Positions 57,201 through 64,000 of a stretch of 64,000 nucleotides of DNA are shown here, piece by piece. Location of the stretch: NCBI RefSeq assembly GCF_921293095.1, contig NC_060256.1:91047851-91111850 (forward strand), given 5' to 3'. The stretch comes from Ischnura elegans (Eukaryota; Arthropoda; Insecta; Odonata; Coenagrionidae). The position numbers were made by a program, and so were the translations under genes. Within the stretch, counting starts at the first letter, position 1. The number at the start of each line of letters is the position of its first letter. The notes beneath the pieces are model-generated. The model searched no databases. It saw only the letters and a list, made by a program, of their open reading frames with translations, and had not been told where the DNA came from.

Positions 57201-58251
57201 GAGTCATAGGATCAATATTAGAACCCTGATAACTCGAATCTCAATATCTGGACCCTTCGGGAAGAATCGACAAGCCTGACACATTTTTTCCTCACACCCA
57301 TAACGAATTTTGAGGGGGCTTGGGCCCCAATGGAGTCGACGCCACTGTGGATAAAAAGACATATCAAGAAGCATAACAAAATGCAATTGTTGAACCCTCA
57401 ATCTTGTTGCCTTTAAATTTTTATGTCGAAATTCCTCAGCATGTGACATCCCGTCACAGTATATCTTGTAATCGCGTATCTTAAGCATTTTATTCAAAAT
57501 AGACAAAAGACATATGAAATTCGGATAATTTTTCCTGCAATATCATTGCTGAAGGTATACATGTCATAAATGAATTTAACAGCACTCAAACAGATAAACA
57601 CAATTAGAAAGAAGCACTTTTATTTACTAATTTTATTGCAAGCCATTTGAAGGTGTCCAGTCAACTTTATTGAAAAATCTCTCCAATGAAAACTGAAGTA
57701 CAGCTTTCTTCTACCGTTGATAAAGGAGCCTTTAGTAGGCAGTGTCTCTCTCAAAAAAATCACCTTGATCAAAATCAACGCTGCCCTCAGTCGCATGCGT
57801 TCGTATTGTCCTCGTATACTGCTATTTGAAACAGTTGAATGTTAGGATGTGCAGTAAACATAGGGGGAATTTCAAAAAATGACAGACAAACATTCAAAAG
57901 TCCAAATTTAGTGTACGAAAGTCTAGTAAAAGGTGTTAATTGTGAATTGAAAGTGTGAATAGTACAAAAGTCAAGGACCACCTTTTTTGCAAATATAATT
58001 TTATATGCAATAAATAATAAAATTTTATATGCAAAGTGATTATTTGCTGCTTACAGAGCATTTATATGGACAAAAATGTGTCAAGTTCTAACAAAAAATT
58101 GTTTGAAAATAGCAATTAATGCCTTTAGTTATTGGGTGTTACTCATGCTTACTTCCTTTTCTTACGTTCTAGGGGAAATTACCTCTGTCAGGAATAAGTG
58201 TAACTAAGCTTGAGGATACTGAAATATGCAAGAATGCTTTTGAAATATCTG
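27166..58251 (+). CDS. ARHGEF7: beta-PIX / RtGEF Rho guanine-nucleotide exchange factor, 5' coding part (7 exons)
   Basis: This is a gene-level entry; the exons are 27166-27234, 30173-30311, 31123-31318, 34798-35031, 40111-40309, 54869-55090 and 58173-58251. All junctions are phase-consistent and give 379 codons plus one base. Domain order is SH3 (about residues 6-62), a Ser/Gly/Pro-rich linker, DH (about 100-280), a helical linker, and the start of PH (from about 300). The diagnostic blocks [45 protein letters not shown] and KLEDT...NAFEISG align with the PIX family and not with other RhoGEFs. PIX proteins activate Rac/Cdc42, bind PAK through the SH3 domain and GIT through the C-terminus. 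The GIT-binding region and coiled coil must lie beyond the window. The first ATG corresponds to a short N-terminus without a calponin-homology domain; an alternative upstream start is not excluded. Drosophila names the orthologue RtGEF (dPix). Confidence 0.93.
27425..27600 (+). repeat. tRNA-derived SINE-like repeat, family S, copy 3 (best preserved)
   Basis: It reads GCCGGCCTCGGTGACGGCGG, then CATGCCTGCCACCC, then GCGGGTTCGAGTCCCGCCTG (an intact B box), GGTAGGTTGCACC and a TTCATGTG-type body. It is the least decayed of five copies and lies in the first coding intron of the PIX gene. Confidence 0.7.
27601..28826 (+). other. Intron sequence, nothing recognised
   Basis: AT-rich, no repeat ends or coding signs. 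Confidence 0.5.
28827..29443. mobile_element. Large imperfect palindrome in a PIX intron
   Basis: The left arm from TTGACCAATTGTATAGG to about 29047 is matched by the reverse complement of about 29275-29443. Shared blocks include GGTAGAGTC, GGGCAGTTATACTCCAG, AACTCCAATGG against CCATTGGAGTT, and AATACTTTTTA. The arms differ by indels. It is probably a foldback MITE or two inverted copies of one repeat. Confidence 0.7.
30173..30311 (+). CDS. ARHGEF7: PIX exon 2: core of SH3 domain
   Basis: The acceptor is cctttcag and the donor gtgagg; the exon enters at phase 0 and leaves at phase 1. It reads [18 protein letters not shown] followed by [18 protein letters not shown] and QEYKQVPVP. The tandem tryptophans, the Gly-Trp-Phe-Pro block and the final ANYV strand are the peptide-binding surface of a PIX-type SH3 domain, which in this family binds the atypical PAK motif. 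NDE from the previous exon followed by L restores the DEL motif common to the family. Confidence 0.92.
30427..30710 (+). mobile_element. tRNA-like repeat, family T, solo copy with 12-bp target duplication
   Basis: It is flanked by CACCTAGTAACT at 30415-30426 and 30711-30722. It starts within TTTCTCTCGGGCTGTGGCGC and ends CACCGTGGATAGTCCCGGTA. It is closely similar to each arm of the dimer at 12856-13431 and lies in the PIX intron between 30311 and 31123. The long duplication fits retroposition. Confidence 0.8.
30542..30614 (+). repeat. tRNA-like module in repeat family T, copy 3
   Basis: It has the same 73-nt cloverleaf as at 12950, with T-loop TTCGAAT intact and nominal anticodon GGA. One T-stem base differs (CAGGG for CCGGG). 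It is embedded in the repeat, so a pseudo-tRNA or SINE head is more likely than a gene. Confidence 0.55.
30892..30913. repeat. Poly-T tract
   Basis: A run of about 20 T in the PIX intron, with a second of about 12 at 31014. Simple sequence. Confidence 0.7.
31123..31318 (+). CDS. ARHGEF7: PIX exon 3: linker and start of DH domain
   Basis: The acceptor is ttggttgcag and the donor gtgagt; the exon enters at phase 1 and leaves at phase 2. It encodes a Gly/Ser/Pro-rich linker of about 29 residues (including [10 protein letters not shown]), then [20 protein letters not shown], the first conserved helix (CR1) of the Dbl-homology domain. [16 protein letters not shown] follows. CR1 with a conserved Glu contacts the switch regions of Rac/Cdc42 in this fold. 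Confidence 0.9.
31720..32360. repeat. Complex inverted/tandem repeat with TCTGAAAGCGGC-type units
   Basis: Units such as TCGTTTGAAAGCGGCC, TCGTTGCGTCTGAAAGTAGC and TCGTCTGAAAGCGGC recur, in both orientations. 31730-31960 resembles the reverse complement of 32080-32260. A related block lies at 53190-53470 inside the hAT element. The multiple overlapping frames here are not genes. Confidence 0.6.
32361..34065 (+). other. PIX intron, nothing coding recognised
   Basis: It contains a tandem pair of about 40 bp (AACATGCAAATTGTTAATGC repeated, about 32887-32964). The remainder is unremarkable. Confidence 0.5.
34066..34365 (+). mobile_element. Right-end fragment of a hAT family
   Basis: It matches 52485-52788 for about 300 bp (shared TATGTTCTGTTTTGAAA, TTAGCTATTATATTTTAATT, TTGTTGCCTGGAAT, TCTTGGAGCCTATGG, repeated GGAATCG) and ends CCATCACTA like it. 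No matching left end was found upstream, so it is a truncated copy. Confidence 0.75.
34798..35031 (+). CDS. ARHGEF7: PIX exon 4: middle of DH domain, GC donor
   Basis: The acceptor is ttctcag; the exon enters at phase 2 and leaves at phase 2. It reads [58 protein letters not shown] and [13 protein letters not shown]. RVGxxFL and the YCAxHPxAV block are typical of PIX DH domains. The exon ends AG before GCAAGT, a GC donor with otherwise perfect consensus. The only nearby GT would break the frame or create a stop at the next exon. Confidence 0.9.
   Translation, partial: ADCRRIFPPRWQPSRCVGCSRAASPRPGSRAEFGGEAGARKPLPSWSPLPFICPGAQDRPYQLLCWPPKGCVPPGKI
36601..38415. mobile_element. Nested Tigger-like element with CCGTAT ends
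   Basis: The left end is CCGTATTTCTCCGAATATAG followed by TCCCCCC; the right end is its reverse complement with one change; TA flanks both (36599-36600, 38416-38417). A transposase remnant at about 37520-37760 supports the call. Excising it restores the host element. Confidence 0.85.
37515..37760 (+). pseudogene. Transposase N-terminal remnant (helix-turn-helix)
   Basis: It reads [20 protein letters not shown] then SIYSASKAL in one frame and, after a shift, [20 protein letters not shown] and [12 protein letters not shown] in another. These resemble the N-terminal DNA-binding helix-turn-helix and the CENP-B-type helix-turn-helix of pogo/Tigger transposases. The catalytic domain is missing. 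Confidence 0.65.
38625..38735 (+). repeat. tRNA-derived SINE-like repeat, family S, copy 4
   Basis: GGGGTGAAGTCCTTGCCTGC, then GTGGGTTTGAGTCTCACCTG and GGTAGGTTGCCCC in the order of the family. It lies just outside the Tigger-like element. Confidence 0.6.
38752..38947. mobile_element. Near-perfect hairpin MITE, about 86-bp arms
   Basis: The left arm TTTTTCCTGGATATACACAA...GAATTATCATCATCTT and the right arm AAGATGATGATAATTC...TTGTGTATATCCAGGAAAAA match with only about 8 differences around a short loop near 38837-38860. It has no coding sign. Confidence 0.8.
39153..39590 (+). mobile_element. Truncated copy of the 56481-57983 inverted-repeat family
   Basis: It starts AGGCAGTCCGGGACTTT, then TGTGCGAAAGTCG, ACTAATTAGGGG, GTTTAAGTTGAC, AAGAAGCATAACAAAATGCA and ATTGTTGAACCCTCAATCTT. 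All match 56481-57480 in order. It lacks the 300-bp insert at 56645 and the hAT MITE at 57109, and has no right end. Confidence 0.75.
39651..39805. mobile_element. 155-bp hAT MITE in a PIX intron
   Basis: The left end is CAGTGGTGGAT and the right end ATCTGCCACTG; it is flanked by CATGTTCA on both sides (39643-39650, 39806-39813). It contains C-rich sequence only. Confidence 0.88.
40111..40309 (+). CDS. ARHGEF7: PIX exon 5: C-terminal part of DH domain
   Basis: The acceptor is ttctgtgcag and the donor gtgagt; it completes the split Arg codon from the previous exon and leaves in phase 0. It encodes [38 protein letters not shown] and [20 protein letters not shown]. The LTTGLSxPFxRLDKYxxxL.ELERH block is the signature CR3 helix of PIX-family DH domains and is almost unmistakable. 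The ORF continues into the intron for nine more codons, which is a shadow. Confidence 0.94.
41255..45422 (-). mobile_element. 4.2-kb DNA transposon with 255-bp terminal inverted repeats
   Basis: Left repeat 41255-41509 and right repeat 45168-45422 are both 255 bp and differ at only a few bases; both start CAAGGAACATTCACG. The trinucleotide TAA flanks both ends (41252-41254, 45423-45425). It encodes a two-exon transposase on the - strand (43054-44983). Strong conservation of the arms suggests a recent insertion. Within it, 41510-43050 holds no gene. Confidence 0.9.
43054..44983 (-). pseudogene. DDE_1-type (pogo/Tigger/jerky-like) transposase, two exons, one premature stop
   Basis: Exon 1 is 44983-44680 (101 codons plus one base; start [11 protein letters not shown]), then a 103-bp GT-AG intron, then exon 2 from 44576. 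The joined frame reaches a TAA at 43482-43480 after 466 codons and stays open in the same frame to 43054, another 141 codons. In order it shows an acidic Ser-rich stretch, a basic KRKK, a CENP-B-type helix-turn-helix-like segment ([17 protein letters not shown]), a first catalytic Asp in LLNTDQSGF (about residue 333), a second in [11 protein letters not shown] (about 445) and, past the stop, [17 protein letters not shown] with the probable third Asp. The stop therefore removes the last catalytic residue. The rest of the frame is intact, so the lesion is recent. The activity is cut-and-paste transposition of its own element. Family placement is by motif and uncertain. Confidence 0.8.
46023..47019. 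mobile_element. pogo-like MITE, about 1 kb
   Basis: The left end is CAGTAGACCCTCATTA and the right end TAACAAGAGTCTACTG; TA flanks both (46021-46022, 47020-47021). Repeated GTTATTACGAA words lie near both ends. No transposase is seen. Confidence 0.85.
51063..51346 (-). pseudogene. Possible transposase C-terminal remnant
   Basis: The frame reads [20 protein letters not shown], an acidic [15 protein letters not shown] segment and [12 protein letters not shown]. Length and acidic composition fit the tail of Tigger-like transposases. No catalytic block is seen. The assignment comes mainly from its position within the element. Confidence 0.4.
51558..51680. repeat. Inverted repeat inside the Tigger-like element
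   Basis: AAGTACGTCTTTGAACC and GTTTCTGCGATGA are matched in reverse complement by TCATCGCAGAAAC and GGTTCAGAGACGTACTT. The arms are about 38 bp around a 45-bp loop. Confidence 0.7.
53190..53470 (+). repeat. Repeat related to 31720-32120
   Basis: It shares, in order, GTCTCGTCTGAAAACGGCC, TCAGAAAGCGGCCTCAATG, TAGCACTG, GGATTGAAATGGGCGCC and GACATCCAT with the block at 31.8-32.0 kb. It lies within the outer hAT element, so the intronic copy at 31.7 kb may be a relative of that element. Confidence 0.6.
54060..54310 (+). pseudogene. Decayed BED-type zinc finger of a hAT transposase
   Basis: One frame reads LCKVCDKRF, a stop, [20 protein letters not shown] then [20 protein letters not shown]. The Cys-x2-Cys ... 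His-x4-5-His arrangement fits a BED finger. At least two stops break it and no catalytic domain is visible. Confidence 0.6.
54869..55090 (+). CDS. ARHGEF7: PIX exon 6: DH-PH linker and start of PH domain
   Basis: The acceptor is tcctacag and the donor gtagaa; it is a phase 0 to phase 0 exon of 74 codons. It reads [60 protein letters not shown] and QRMSAFIYE. The KELELxxL..xI..WEG helix joins DH and PH, and RxLLLFxxxLLxLSAS...FIY is the first part of the PH beta-sandwich. It lies only about 170 bp downstream of the end of the nested transposon block at 54696. Confidence 0.93.
56645..56945. mobile_element. Insert of about 300 bp, absent from the sister copy
   Basis: It is absent from the homologous position near 39290. 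The ends CATTCAAT and TTGAATG are a short inverted pair. It contains a doubled GACGAGACTACGTCA unit near 56900-56935. Exact ends are uncertain. Confidence 0.5.
57109..57347. mobile_element. hAT MITE, second copy of the 24530-24793 family, opposite orientation
   Basis: The right end GTCGACGCCACTG corresponds to the reverse complement of the 24530 end. Internal blocks (AAAAATATTGGGGG, ATTTTATAAGTAGTGA, TGATAACTCGAATCTC, AATCGACAAGCCTGACAC) match it on the other strand. Flanking TAGATTAA and TGGATAAA are a decayed duplication of TAGATGAA seen uninterrupted at 39.45 kb. Confidence 0.82.
58173..58251 (+). CDS. ARHGEF7: PIX exon 7: continuation of PH domain
   Basis: The acceptor is gttctag and the donor gtaagt; it enters at phase 0 and leaves at phase 1. 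It encodes [20 protein letters not shown] then NAFEISG. The GKLP..GI.V.KLED...NAFEISG run is the continuation of the PIX PH domain. The next exon should start with the rest of the PH domain; none was recognised before the window ends, so the gene runs out of the window. Confidence 0.92.
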
Positions 58252-59764
58252 GTAAGTAGAGTTTCCTCGAAATAGAGTTAGCAACTTTGGTTTTGAATAG
58301 AAAATAAAGTATGTATTAGTATTCCCTTTGTACGTTTGTGTAGTAACAGTCCTATTTTGTGGTGCATAATAAATAAATGGTGTCCCTCAATTTCCTGGTA
58401 CTTTGTGTCTTATATGTCCGTCTAATTCTAAGATAATGTTTGGCAACATCTGCAAATGCAGAAACAGGATTCTACCATATACATATGTGCCTCTTGCATT
58501 TAATGGGTGATGGCTTCATATTATTTCACTCTTTTGTTTTAGCCATTAGAGATAGGTCGAATAGCAGATTTCTCGAACTCGAATATCGAATTCTAATATT
58601 AAATCCTGGCTCAAATATTTGAATATCTCAAATTTCGGAAGTTGGCTTAAATTTAGATGATAAATGCATAGATAATTAGAATCAGGAATATGGAAAAAAT
58701 CATTTTCGGCAGACGTATTTCTAGAAGCTTGGGGGCTAACTTAACCTTTCGTCAGGCGCAATATTGGAATTGTTGAATTCAGGCGCAATTTTCCCAGCGG
58801 GCAAAGATGTAAAATAACATAAATAACTCTTAAAATGGCTCAGTAGTACACCTTAAAATCATAAGCACCATTATTAGTGTATTCTAACACATAAATTAAT
58901 TATTATTTGCTATGCATATATTAAGGCTATATTATGTGTCCGATAATGCTTTTATTTCGCTTTATTTTACCATTATTTTGCTTAATTATGCTAAATAATT
59001 TGCAATTGATCTGTTGACATAAATGCAAAAAACGAAAGTCTGCAAATAGGGTTACGAAGTAAACAGATACTATGAGTATAAAGGGTCTATGACAGCTATT
59101 GGCAAGAAAAGCGCTGAGTGTGCCAGATCCATCGCTCACTTCGGAAGGTTAAAGTTTAACAGTATGGTTAAAAACAATAATTACGATCAATCCAAGTGTG
59201 ATAGGCATTGTTTATGTTAATGTTCATTCTTGATCAATATTATTATAAACTGATCAACAATAGTTGCTCTCAACAATCAAATCAAATATCCTCCTGGAAT
59301 ACATAGATGCAAATGGCGCAAAGCAGCTATTCGTGTTTTTGACTGTGTTCCACCAGTTTAAAAAATCTGAAAAAAATTTAGATCATACTTCCGAGTACGG
59401 GTAATAACATATATCTTTTCGGCTGTCTATTGTTTCCTAAATTTTTTAATTTAATTTTGAAAATTTCAAACTTATGTAAAAGTTGAGTTTTCGGTCAAAA
59501 AATTTTGAAAAAAATCAGGATGGTAAAACGTATTTGTATTTACATTTTAAAATCAAGATAACGATTTTACAAAAATAAAAACTGGAGATATGGTTAAAAA
59601 AGTAAAAAAGCGTGTTTCAATTTTTTTTGGGGTTATTTTCCATTGTCGAGGCCTGAAACTTTGGGGAAACATATTATTTTGGATGCACTTCAAGTGTATA
59701 TTTTTTAATTTTTCAAAATCTCTGGGGGCACTTTTCACCATCTTAACCTGCTAGACCCTTTAAC
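58252..59764 (+). other. PIX intron, nothing recognised
   Basis: AT-rich intron with no exon or repeat ends that could be defined. Blocks of CGAATATCGAATTC-type words near 58560-58630 look like the subterminal part of an old element. Confidence 0.4.
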
Positions 59765-59895
59765 AATTACACATGCACAAACTACTATAGGGGCATGGAC
59801 AGGGGCAACCTACCCAGGTGGGACCCGAACACGCTACCTCTTGTTTGCCATGCGATGACTTCACCCCACCATTACTGAGGCCACAATTTATGTAT
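59765..59895 (-). repeat. tRNA-derived SINE-like repeat, family S, copy 5
   Basis: On the - strand it reads GGGGTGAAGTCATCGCATGG, AGCGTGTTCGGGTCCCACC and GGGTAGGTTGCCCC, the order seen in the other copies. Confidence 0.6.
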
Positions 59896-60707
59896 AGATA
59901 CTAGATAATTCTCCAGTCATTATGAAACACTCCAATTTCTTTCAATATTGCATGCAAAGCATGCATGCTTTCAATATAGCATTTCAATCCTTGTTATTAA
60001 AAGCCTTTTATATGCCCATTCTCTTGTTTGCAAGCTGCCTAATGGCAAATCTTCCCTTGTGCCCTTGTTTTTCCTAAAGCAAAATTAGTCTAATGCCTGA
60101 ATTCTTCATTTTTTTAAATTTGCATGTAGATAATTCTTGAAAGTATGTTGGATGCACGATTTGTTTGGTTAGTGGTGCTAAAACGCTTGCATTTTTCTGC
60201 TCTCTCTGCTCTTTATTTATTAGGTATGATGATGTTCTTCTCAAAGACCTTCGGTATGTTTTGTATCGTGCATATGTCGCCGATGGTTTTGTAGAGTTAA
60301 GAAAATATATTTTCACCTCCATTTTTGATAAGCTCTGTAGGAATATCGCCGTTTCCAAATGATTTATTCATCCTTAAGTCTTTCATTCCAGCATCTAATT
60401 CGGATCTTAAGATTGAAGCTCTTAATCATCTGTTTCAACTTCATTTTCCTCTTCAATGGCATTGCAAGAGTCTTTCCATTTTATAACTCTTACTGGCACT
60501 CCTTCCATCTCTTCAATTTTTCTTCATTTTCAATTAGGAGATCTCCATTCTTGCTCTAAATGGCATTGCATCTTGTGCTATGCTTCTTGAAGTGGTTAAT
60601 CACTATTCTACTGGCAGCTTCTACTTTTCCACTTGAGAGGTTGTCCTGCACATCCCTGCAGATATTCTTCAACCACATTTTGCTAGCTTTCCTTGCTCTG
60701 CAACTTA

Positions 60708-62696
60708 CCGTATAAGCTTGTGTAAGAGGAGCACACGTGTAAGAGGCGCACCCCTATTTTGAGGATCGAAGCTATAAAGAAAAAATTTTGCGGCATTTTT
60801 TTTATCCTATCATGCGGTGTTGCAGATGTATGCCTGGAATTTCGACAGTAATCAAAATTTCCTCTTTTGGTACTATTTGAAAGAGGAAATTTTGATAACT
60901 GCGGCGGTAATAGCGGCATAAGAGGGAGTAGAAAGAGTTCCGATCCTCTCTTCGCATACGCCATCGCTCTACGTTGCTTGTCCTACTCACGAACAATTTT
61001 GTTTAAAAGCTCTCGCAGAAGTATTGCAATAGAATTGCAGCCGTGGAAAATTTTAAGGCAACACGACAGGCACATAGCATGAACCTTCCCAAGAGATTGG
61101 ACAACAATCGGGGCAATCTCAGCGCCGTAGGATAATAACCACGTCGTAGATTTAAGGCCCCTTGCACAACACCGATTTTGGACGGCGGGTAAAATATCGG
61201 CCGTCCACATTCCAATCGTGAACAATGGGAGAGCATTGGAGCTTGCACACGTACCGACCACGCGCCGGCACTGGCAAAATGCCGGTTAGCTGCCGGCCAT
61301 TGTCACTGTGGATCGCCGGCGCCGGCTAAAAAACATAGCAACTTATCGTTTGACCGGTAAAAATCTGGCGTGTGTGCAAGCATCGCTTCGCCGGTAAAAT
61401 ATCGGTCGAAAATCGGTGTGCGTGCAAGGGGCCTAACGGAACTACACTCGGCCCTCCATCAGCCAATGCCTCTGCCGGTTTTTTCCTTTCCGAGACTCCA
61501 CAGGAAAATTTCAAGTTACAGGGGAACAATTGAAACGTGTTTCATCCCTACCCCATCTCACCAACTGACCTTTTTCGGTCAACCAGGTTCAATTTTCCGA
61601 GTTTCTGGAGGTCAAATGCTAGGTGAGTCACCTTCTGAGCTCGGAGATATCTCAATATCTTTCAGCAATCGTAAGACACGCACGAGGTTCTAAAAAGAAT
61701 TTGACCGAACGCGATGTATATCTGACAGCATTTAAGTTTTTTGAGCTCTAATTGATTGACACAAAGATTTATAGCTAAAACAAGGCTACTAATATTCAAC
61801 ATAGTCCAAACAGCACAATTTCGGAAGAAACAAGCGTAGCATAAGCGCATTCAAACAAGACGAGACGGACTGGAAACTTCAGGCAACGCAAACTGCGTAT
61901 ATCACATTGCTGCGCCTTCGCCCCTTCGCATTAAAGGCAACGACGTCACATGCAAGATCGGACGTGTTCTTCCCTTGTTCCTTCGTTCATAGCCTCGTAG
62001 CTTGAAATACGGAGGGGAGGGAGCGTGCTCCTTCCCCTCGACCTCGCCTTCAGTGCTCTTCACTTATAAGCATTTCCGATTTCTTCTATCCACCATTTAG
62101 TCCAACAATGAACACACTCGTTCGAATATTTTAAACCGCAGGTTTTGACACCAATATAATTTTCAGTTGCAAAAATCCTCATATTAGCGTCTGAAGATGA
62201 TTTTTGAAAAATCAGGTGCTTAACGTTATGGAAATTGCTCGGCAAGACAGATGTTGACTATTAACTAGGTATGTCCTTCAAAACGACGCGTTTCTATCCG
62301 TTTGATAAGCGATTACACTCTGCAGTATAAATGCCGCGGGATTCCCACTCGTGGCAGCAAATTTAGCGCGCGCTCCGGAGCGAATCACCCCGCACGATCT
62401 TTTCAATGTTCACCTCTGGGGTACCGACGTGACGGCGCGATGCTTGCAAGAAATTCAAACAGGAGCATTTTAAAAATACGTCACTAAGGGAGAAACTCCC
62501 CTGCCTGCCGCTTGATTTTGACCCAGGGTTTCAGATGACTGACTCACGCTGAAAACCAAGGCCACTCAGTTCCCCTTGAACTTGCAACCGGTGAAGGGGA
62601 GGGGGGGAAGATAAGAAGTTTGTGTAAGAGGCGCACCCCCATTTTCGGCTGCAATGTCTGGGAAAAAAGGTGCGCCTCTTACACGCGCTTATACGG
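60708..62696. mobile_element. DNA transposon with CCGTATAAGC ends inserted in the LINE relic
   Basis: The left end is CCGTATAAGCTTGTGTAAGA and the right end TCTTACACGCGCTTATACGG, with extended GGCGCACC match; TA flanks both (60706-60707, 62697-62698). Length is about 2 kb including a nested MITE at 61156. No transposase is recognised. Confidence 0.87.
61156..61433. mobile_element. 278-bp PIF/Harbinger-like MITE
   Basis: The left end is GGCCCCTTGCACAACACCGA and the right end TCGGTGTGCGTGCAAGGGGCC; the subterminal TAAAATATCGG is also inverted. TAA flanks both sides (61153-61155, 61434-61436). Terminal sequence and 3-bp duplication fit PIF/Harbinger. Confidence 0.85.
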
Positions 62697-63400
62697 TATT
62701 TCGTTCATTATTTTCTTGCAGCTAATCCACTAAAATGTAGACTATTTCATCTTGTGTCTCCTTGCATTTTCTACATGTATCTTCTTGTTATGATTTTTAA
62801 TGAAGTTTTAGTGACTACTACTGCGACTACTACTACGACTAGCCTGTGTTCAATGCATAATTCAAGTAATATTTCCCCTCTTTTATTTTGTTTAACTTAT
62901 CCTTATGCCTCAATTATTTTTCTGTCTTTCTCTTCTCTGACATCAGAGTTCCAAACTCCTAAAATAATTAAATTCTCTCCCCTTTTAAGGTGTTAGGTTG
63001 CCTCTGCATTATCTATGTGTATGTCCTCTTATCTTTTTGTCTTCATAGTCTGTTATTGGCATGTAAACTTGTACTGCTACAGTATCAAAAGCTTTGGTCT
63101 TGATCTTTTCTATGATTATCCATTCATTTATAGCAGAAAGCTTTTCACCCACATTCCTTCCCTCTTCCTCAGCATTATCCTAACTCCAGCATTAACGTTT
63201 GTGTGAGCAATTTTAAAACTTCCAATCCGAAAGCTTTTTTCCGGTGGCTTCATATTGCTTATTCCTAGCACGTCAAGGTTCTGCATTTCCACCTTCAAGT
63301 TCTATAGCCTTCCACAGGTCCTAAGCCAACTGACATTCCATGTTCATAACCTAATTATTTTGCCCTTCCCTTAATATTGTCCTTTTGACTGATGTACCCT

Positions 63401-64000
63401 CTCAAGTAGTCCCAACCCAGAGATCTCATTATATCTGTCTCAAGAAAATACCATCGTGTTTTAAAATAATTGGAGGAAATGCTGCTATTCCTCAGGATAA
63501 CAATGTGGTTGGTTCCCTTAGCATTTCACATCATTGTATTGCAGCTGTTAAAGTAAATGTTTCCACACCTGCAGTGAAGTGGGTACTGTTGCACTGAGTG
63601 CTGTAGACTCCACCATCACTCACATCAAGAAGAGCTGCTGCTCTCTCCCCCAGGCGATGGGAAATATAAATTTTTGTGGCCTCTCTTCATCAAGTTGTGG
63701 CTTCTTCGCTGGCTAAATGTGTCATTTGGATGCCATATCTTACCCAGGGATGGACCCAATCCACATTGTAATGCCATTATTTTTGTCCTCAACTCCTTAT
63801 TCGGAAATTTAACTTGCTTACATCCAAGCTAATCTCTATAACTGGAGGTCAACCCACCATCCACAACATTCACTTTAAACTTTCATTAGTGACGCTATTG
63901 TAATTTCTTACTTCGTACAAAAGCATGTCTAACTTGCCATGGTATGGTGACTCAGTTCTCATAATTCAACATGATTCAAATTACAGAAATTTTATATTAT
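63401..64000. other. Non-coding to window end, nothing recognised
   Basis: Presumably still PIX intron. No exon continuing the PH domain was recognised. Confidence 0.4.

Larger units (their letters stand above)
56481..57983. mobile_element. Inverted-repeat element with two secondary insertions
   Basis: The left end is AGGCGGTCCCTGACTTTTGT and the right end ACAAAAGTCAAGGACCACCT. Compared with the copy at 39153-39590 it has gained about 300 bp at 56645-56945 and a hAT MITE at 57109-57347. No clear target duplication or transposase is present. Confidence 0.75.
55091..58172 (+). other. PIX intron between exons 6 and 7
   Basis: It starts gtagaa and ends gttctag. 55100-56480 holds nothing recognised. 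An inverted-repeat element fills 56481-57983. Confidence 0.6.
60080..63400 (-). pseudogene. LINE relic, family R, copy 2, split by a 2-kb transposon
   Basis: On the - strand an endonuclease start lies at about 63350-63180: TWNVSWLRTCGRL, NLKVEMQNLDVLGIS, FKIAHTNVNAGVRIMLRKR. The middle region after the interruption, about 60710-60520, reads CRARKASKMWLKNICRDVQD then KNGDLLIENEE. ELIKNGGENIF and IGDICTIQNIPKVFEKN follow near 60340-60240. The order and words match the + strand relic at 23823-25830. Removing 60708-62696 plus one TA rejoins the frame as NEISCRARK. Stops and shifts show it is dead. Confidence 0.7.

Noticed and set aside
58555..59760. Possible hAT element starting TAGAGATAGGTCG
   Set aside because: No matching right end or 8-bp duplication was found.

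Overview
The window looks like nuclear DNA of an arthropod, probably an insect with a large, repeat-rich genome. It is AT-rich and gene-sparse, genes are split into short exons by kilobase introns, and much of the sequence is transposable elements with intact termini and target-site duplications. No bacterial gene organisation, CRISPR array or operon is present. The species cannot be fixed from the sequence.

Two protein-coding genes are supported, both on the + strand. (1) Positions 5111-15890 hold the 3' part of a C-type-lectin-like gene. Four exons (5111-5231, 10654-10817, 11775-11950, 14133-15890) join in phase to give about 738 residues: the C-terminal part of a C-type lectin-like fold, a short Cys-containing stretch, then a long Ser/Thr/Pro-rich mucin-like tail ending at a TGA. 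The 5' exons were not found. (2) Positions 27166-58251 hold the 5' coding part of a beta-PIX/ARHGEF7 (RtGEF) gene. Seven exons (27166-27234, 30173-30311, 31123-31318, 34798-35031, 40111-40309, 54869-55090, 58173-58251) join in phase to encode SH3, DH and the start of a PH domain. The 3' end lies beyond the window. One intron (35032-40110) is of GC-AG type. The product is expected to be a Rac/Cdc42 exchange factor that binds PAK through its SH3 domain.

The rest is mostly intergenic or intronic DNA full of mobile elements: hAT-type MITEs with 8-bp duplications (411-1266, 12610-13495, 24530-24793, 39651-39805, and a relative at 57109-57347); a foldback element with a CAACGTTGT-rich 44-bp array in one arm (8449-10236); tRNA-derived SINE-like repeats of three kinds; two relics of one LINE family (23823-25830 on +, 60080-63400 on -, the latter split by a 2-kb DNA transposon); pogo/Tigger-like TA-flanked elements (35417-38554 holding 36601-38415; 46023-47019; 49192-52456; 60708-62696); a 4.2-kb DNA transposon with 255-bp terminal inverted repeats and a spliced transposase gene broken by one stop codon (41255-45422); and a three-deep nest at 47076-54696 (hAT, inside it hAT, inside it a Tigger-like element). 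The 14.6-kb intron of the PIX gene at 40310-54868 is largely made of these insertions.

I found no new cellular system. The most informative observations are the nested insertion history, the transposase-bearing element with an unexpected TAA target duplication, the inverted dimer of a tRNA-like repeat inside a hAT MITE, and the two multi-exon genes that can only be seen by joining exons across introns.
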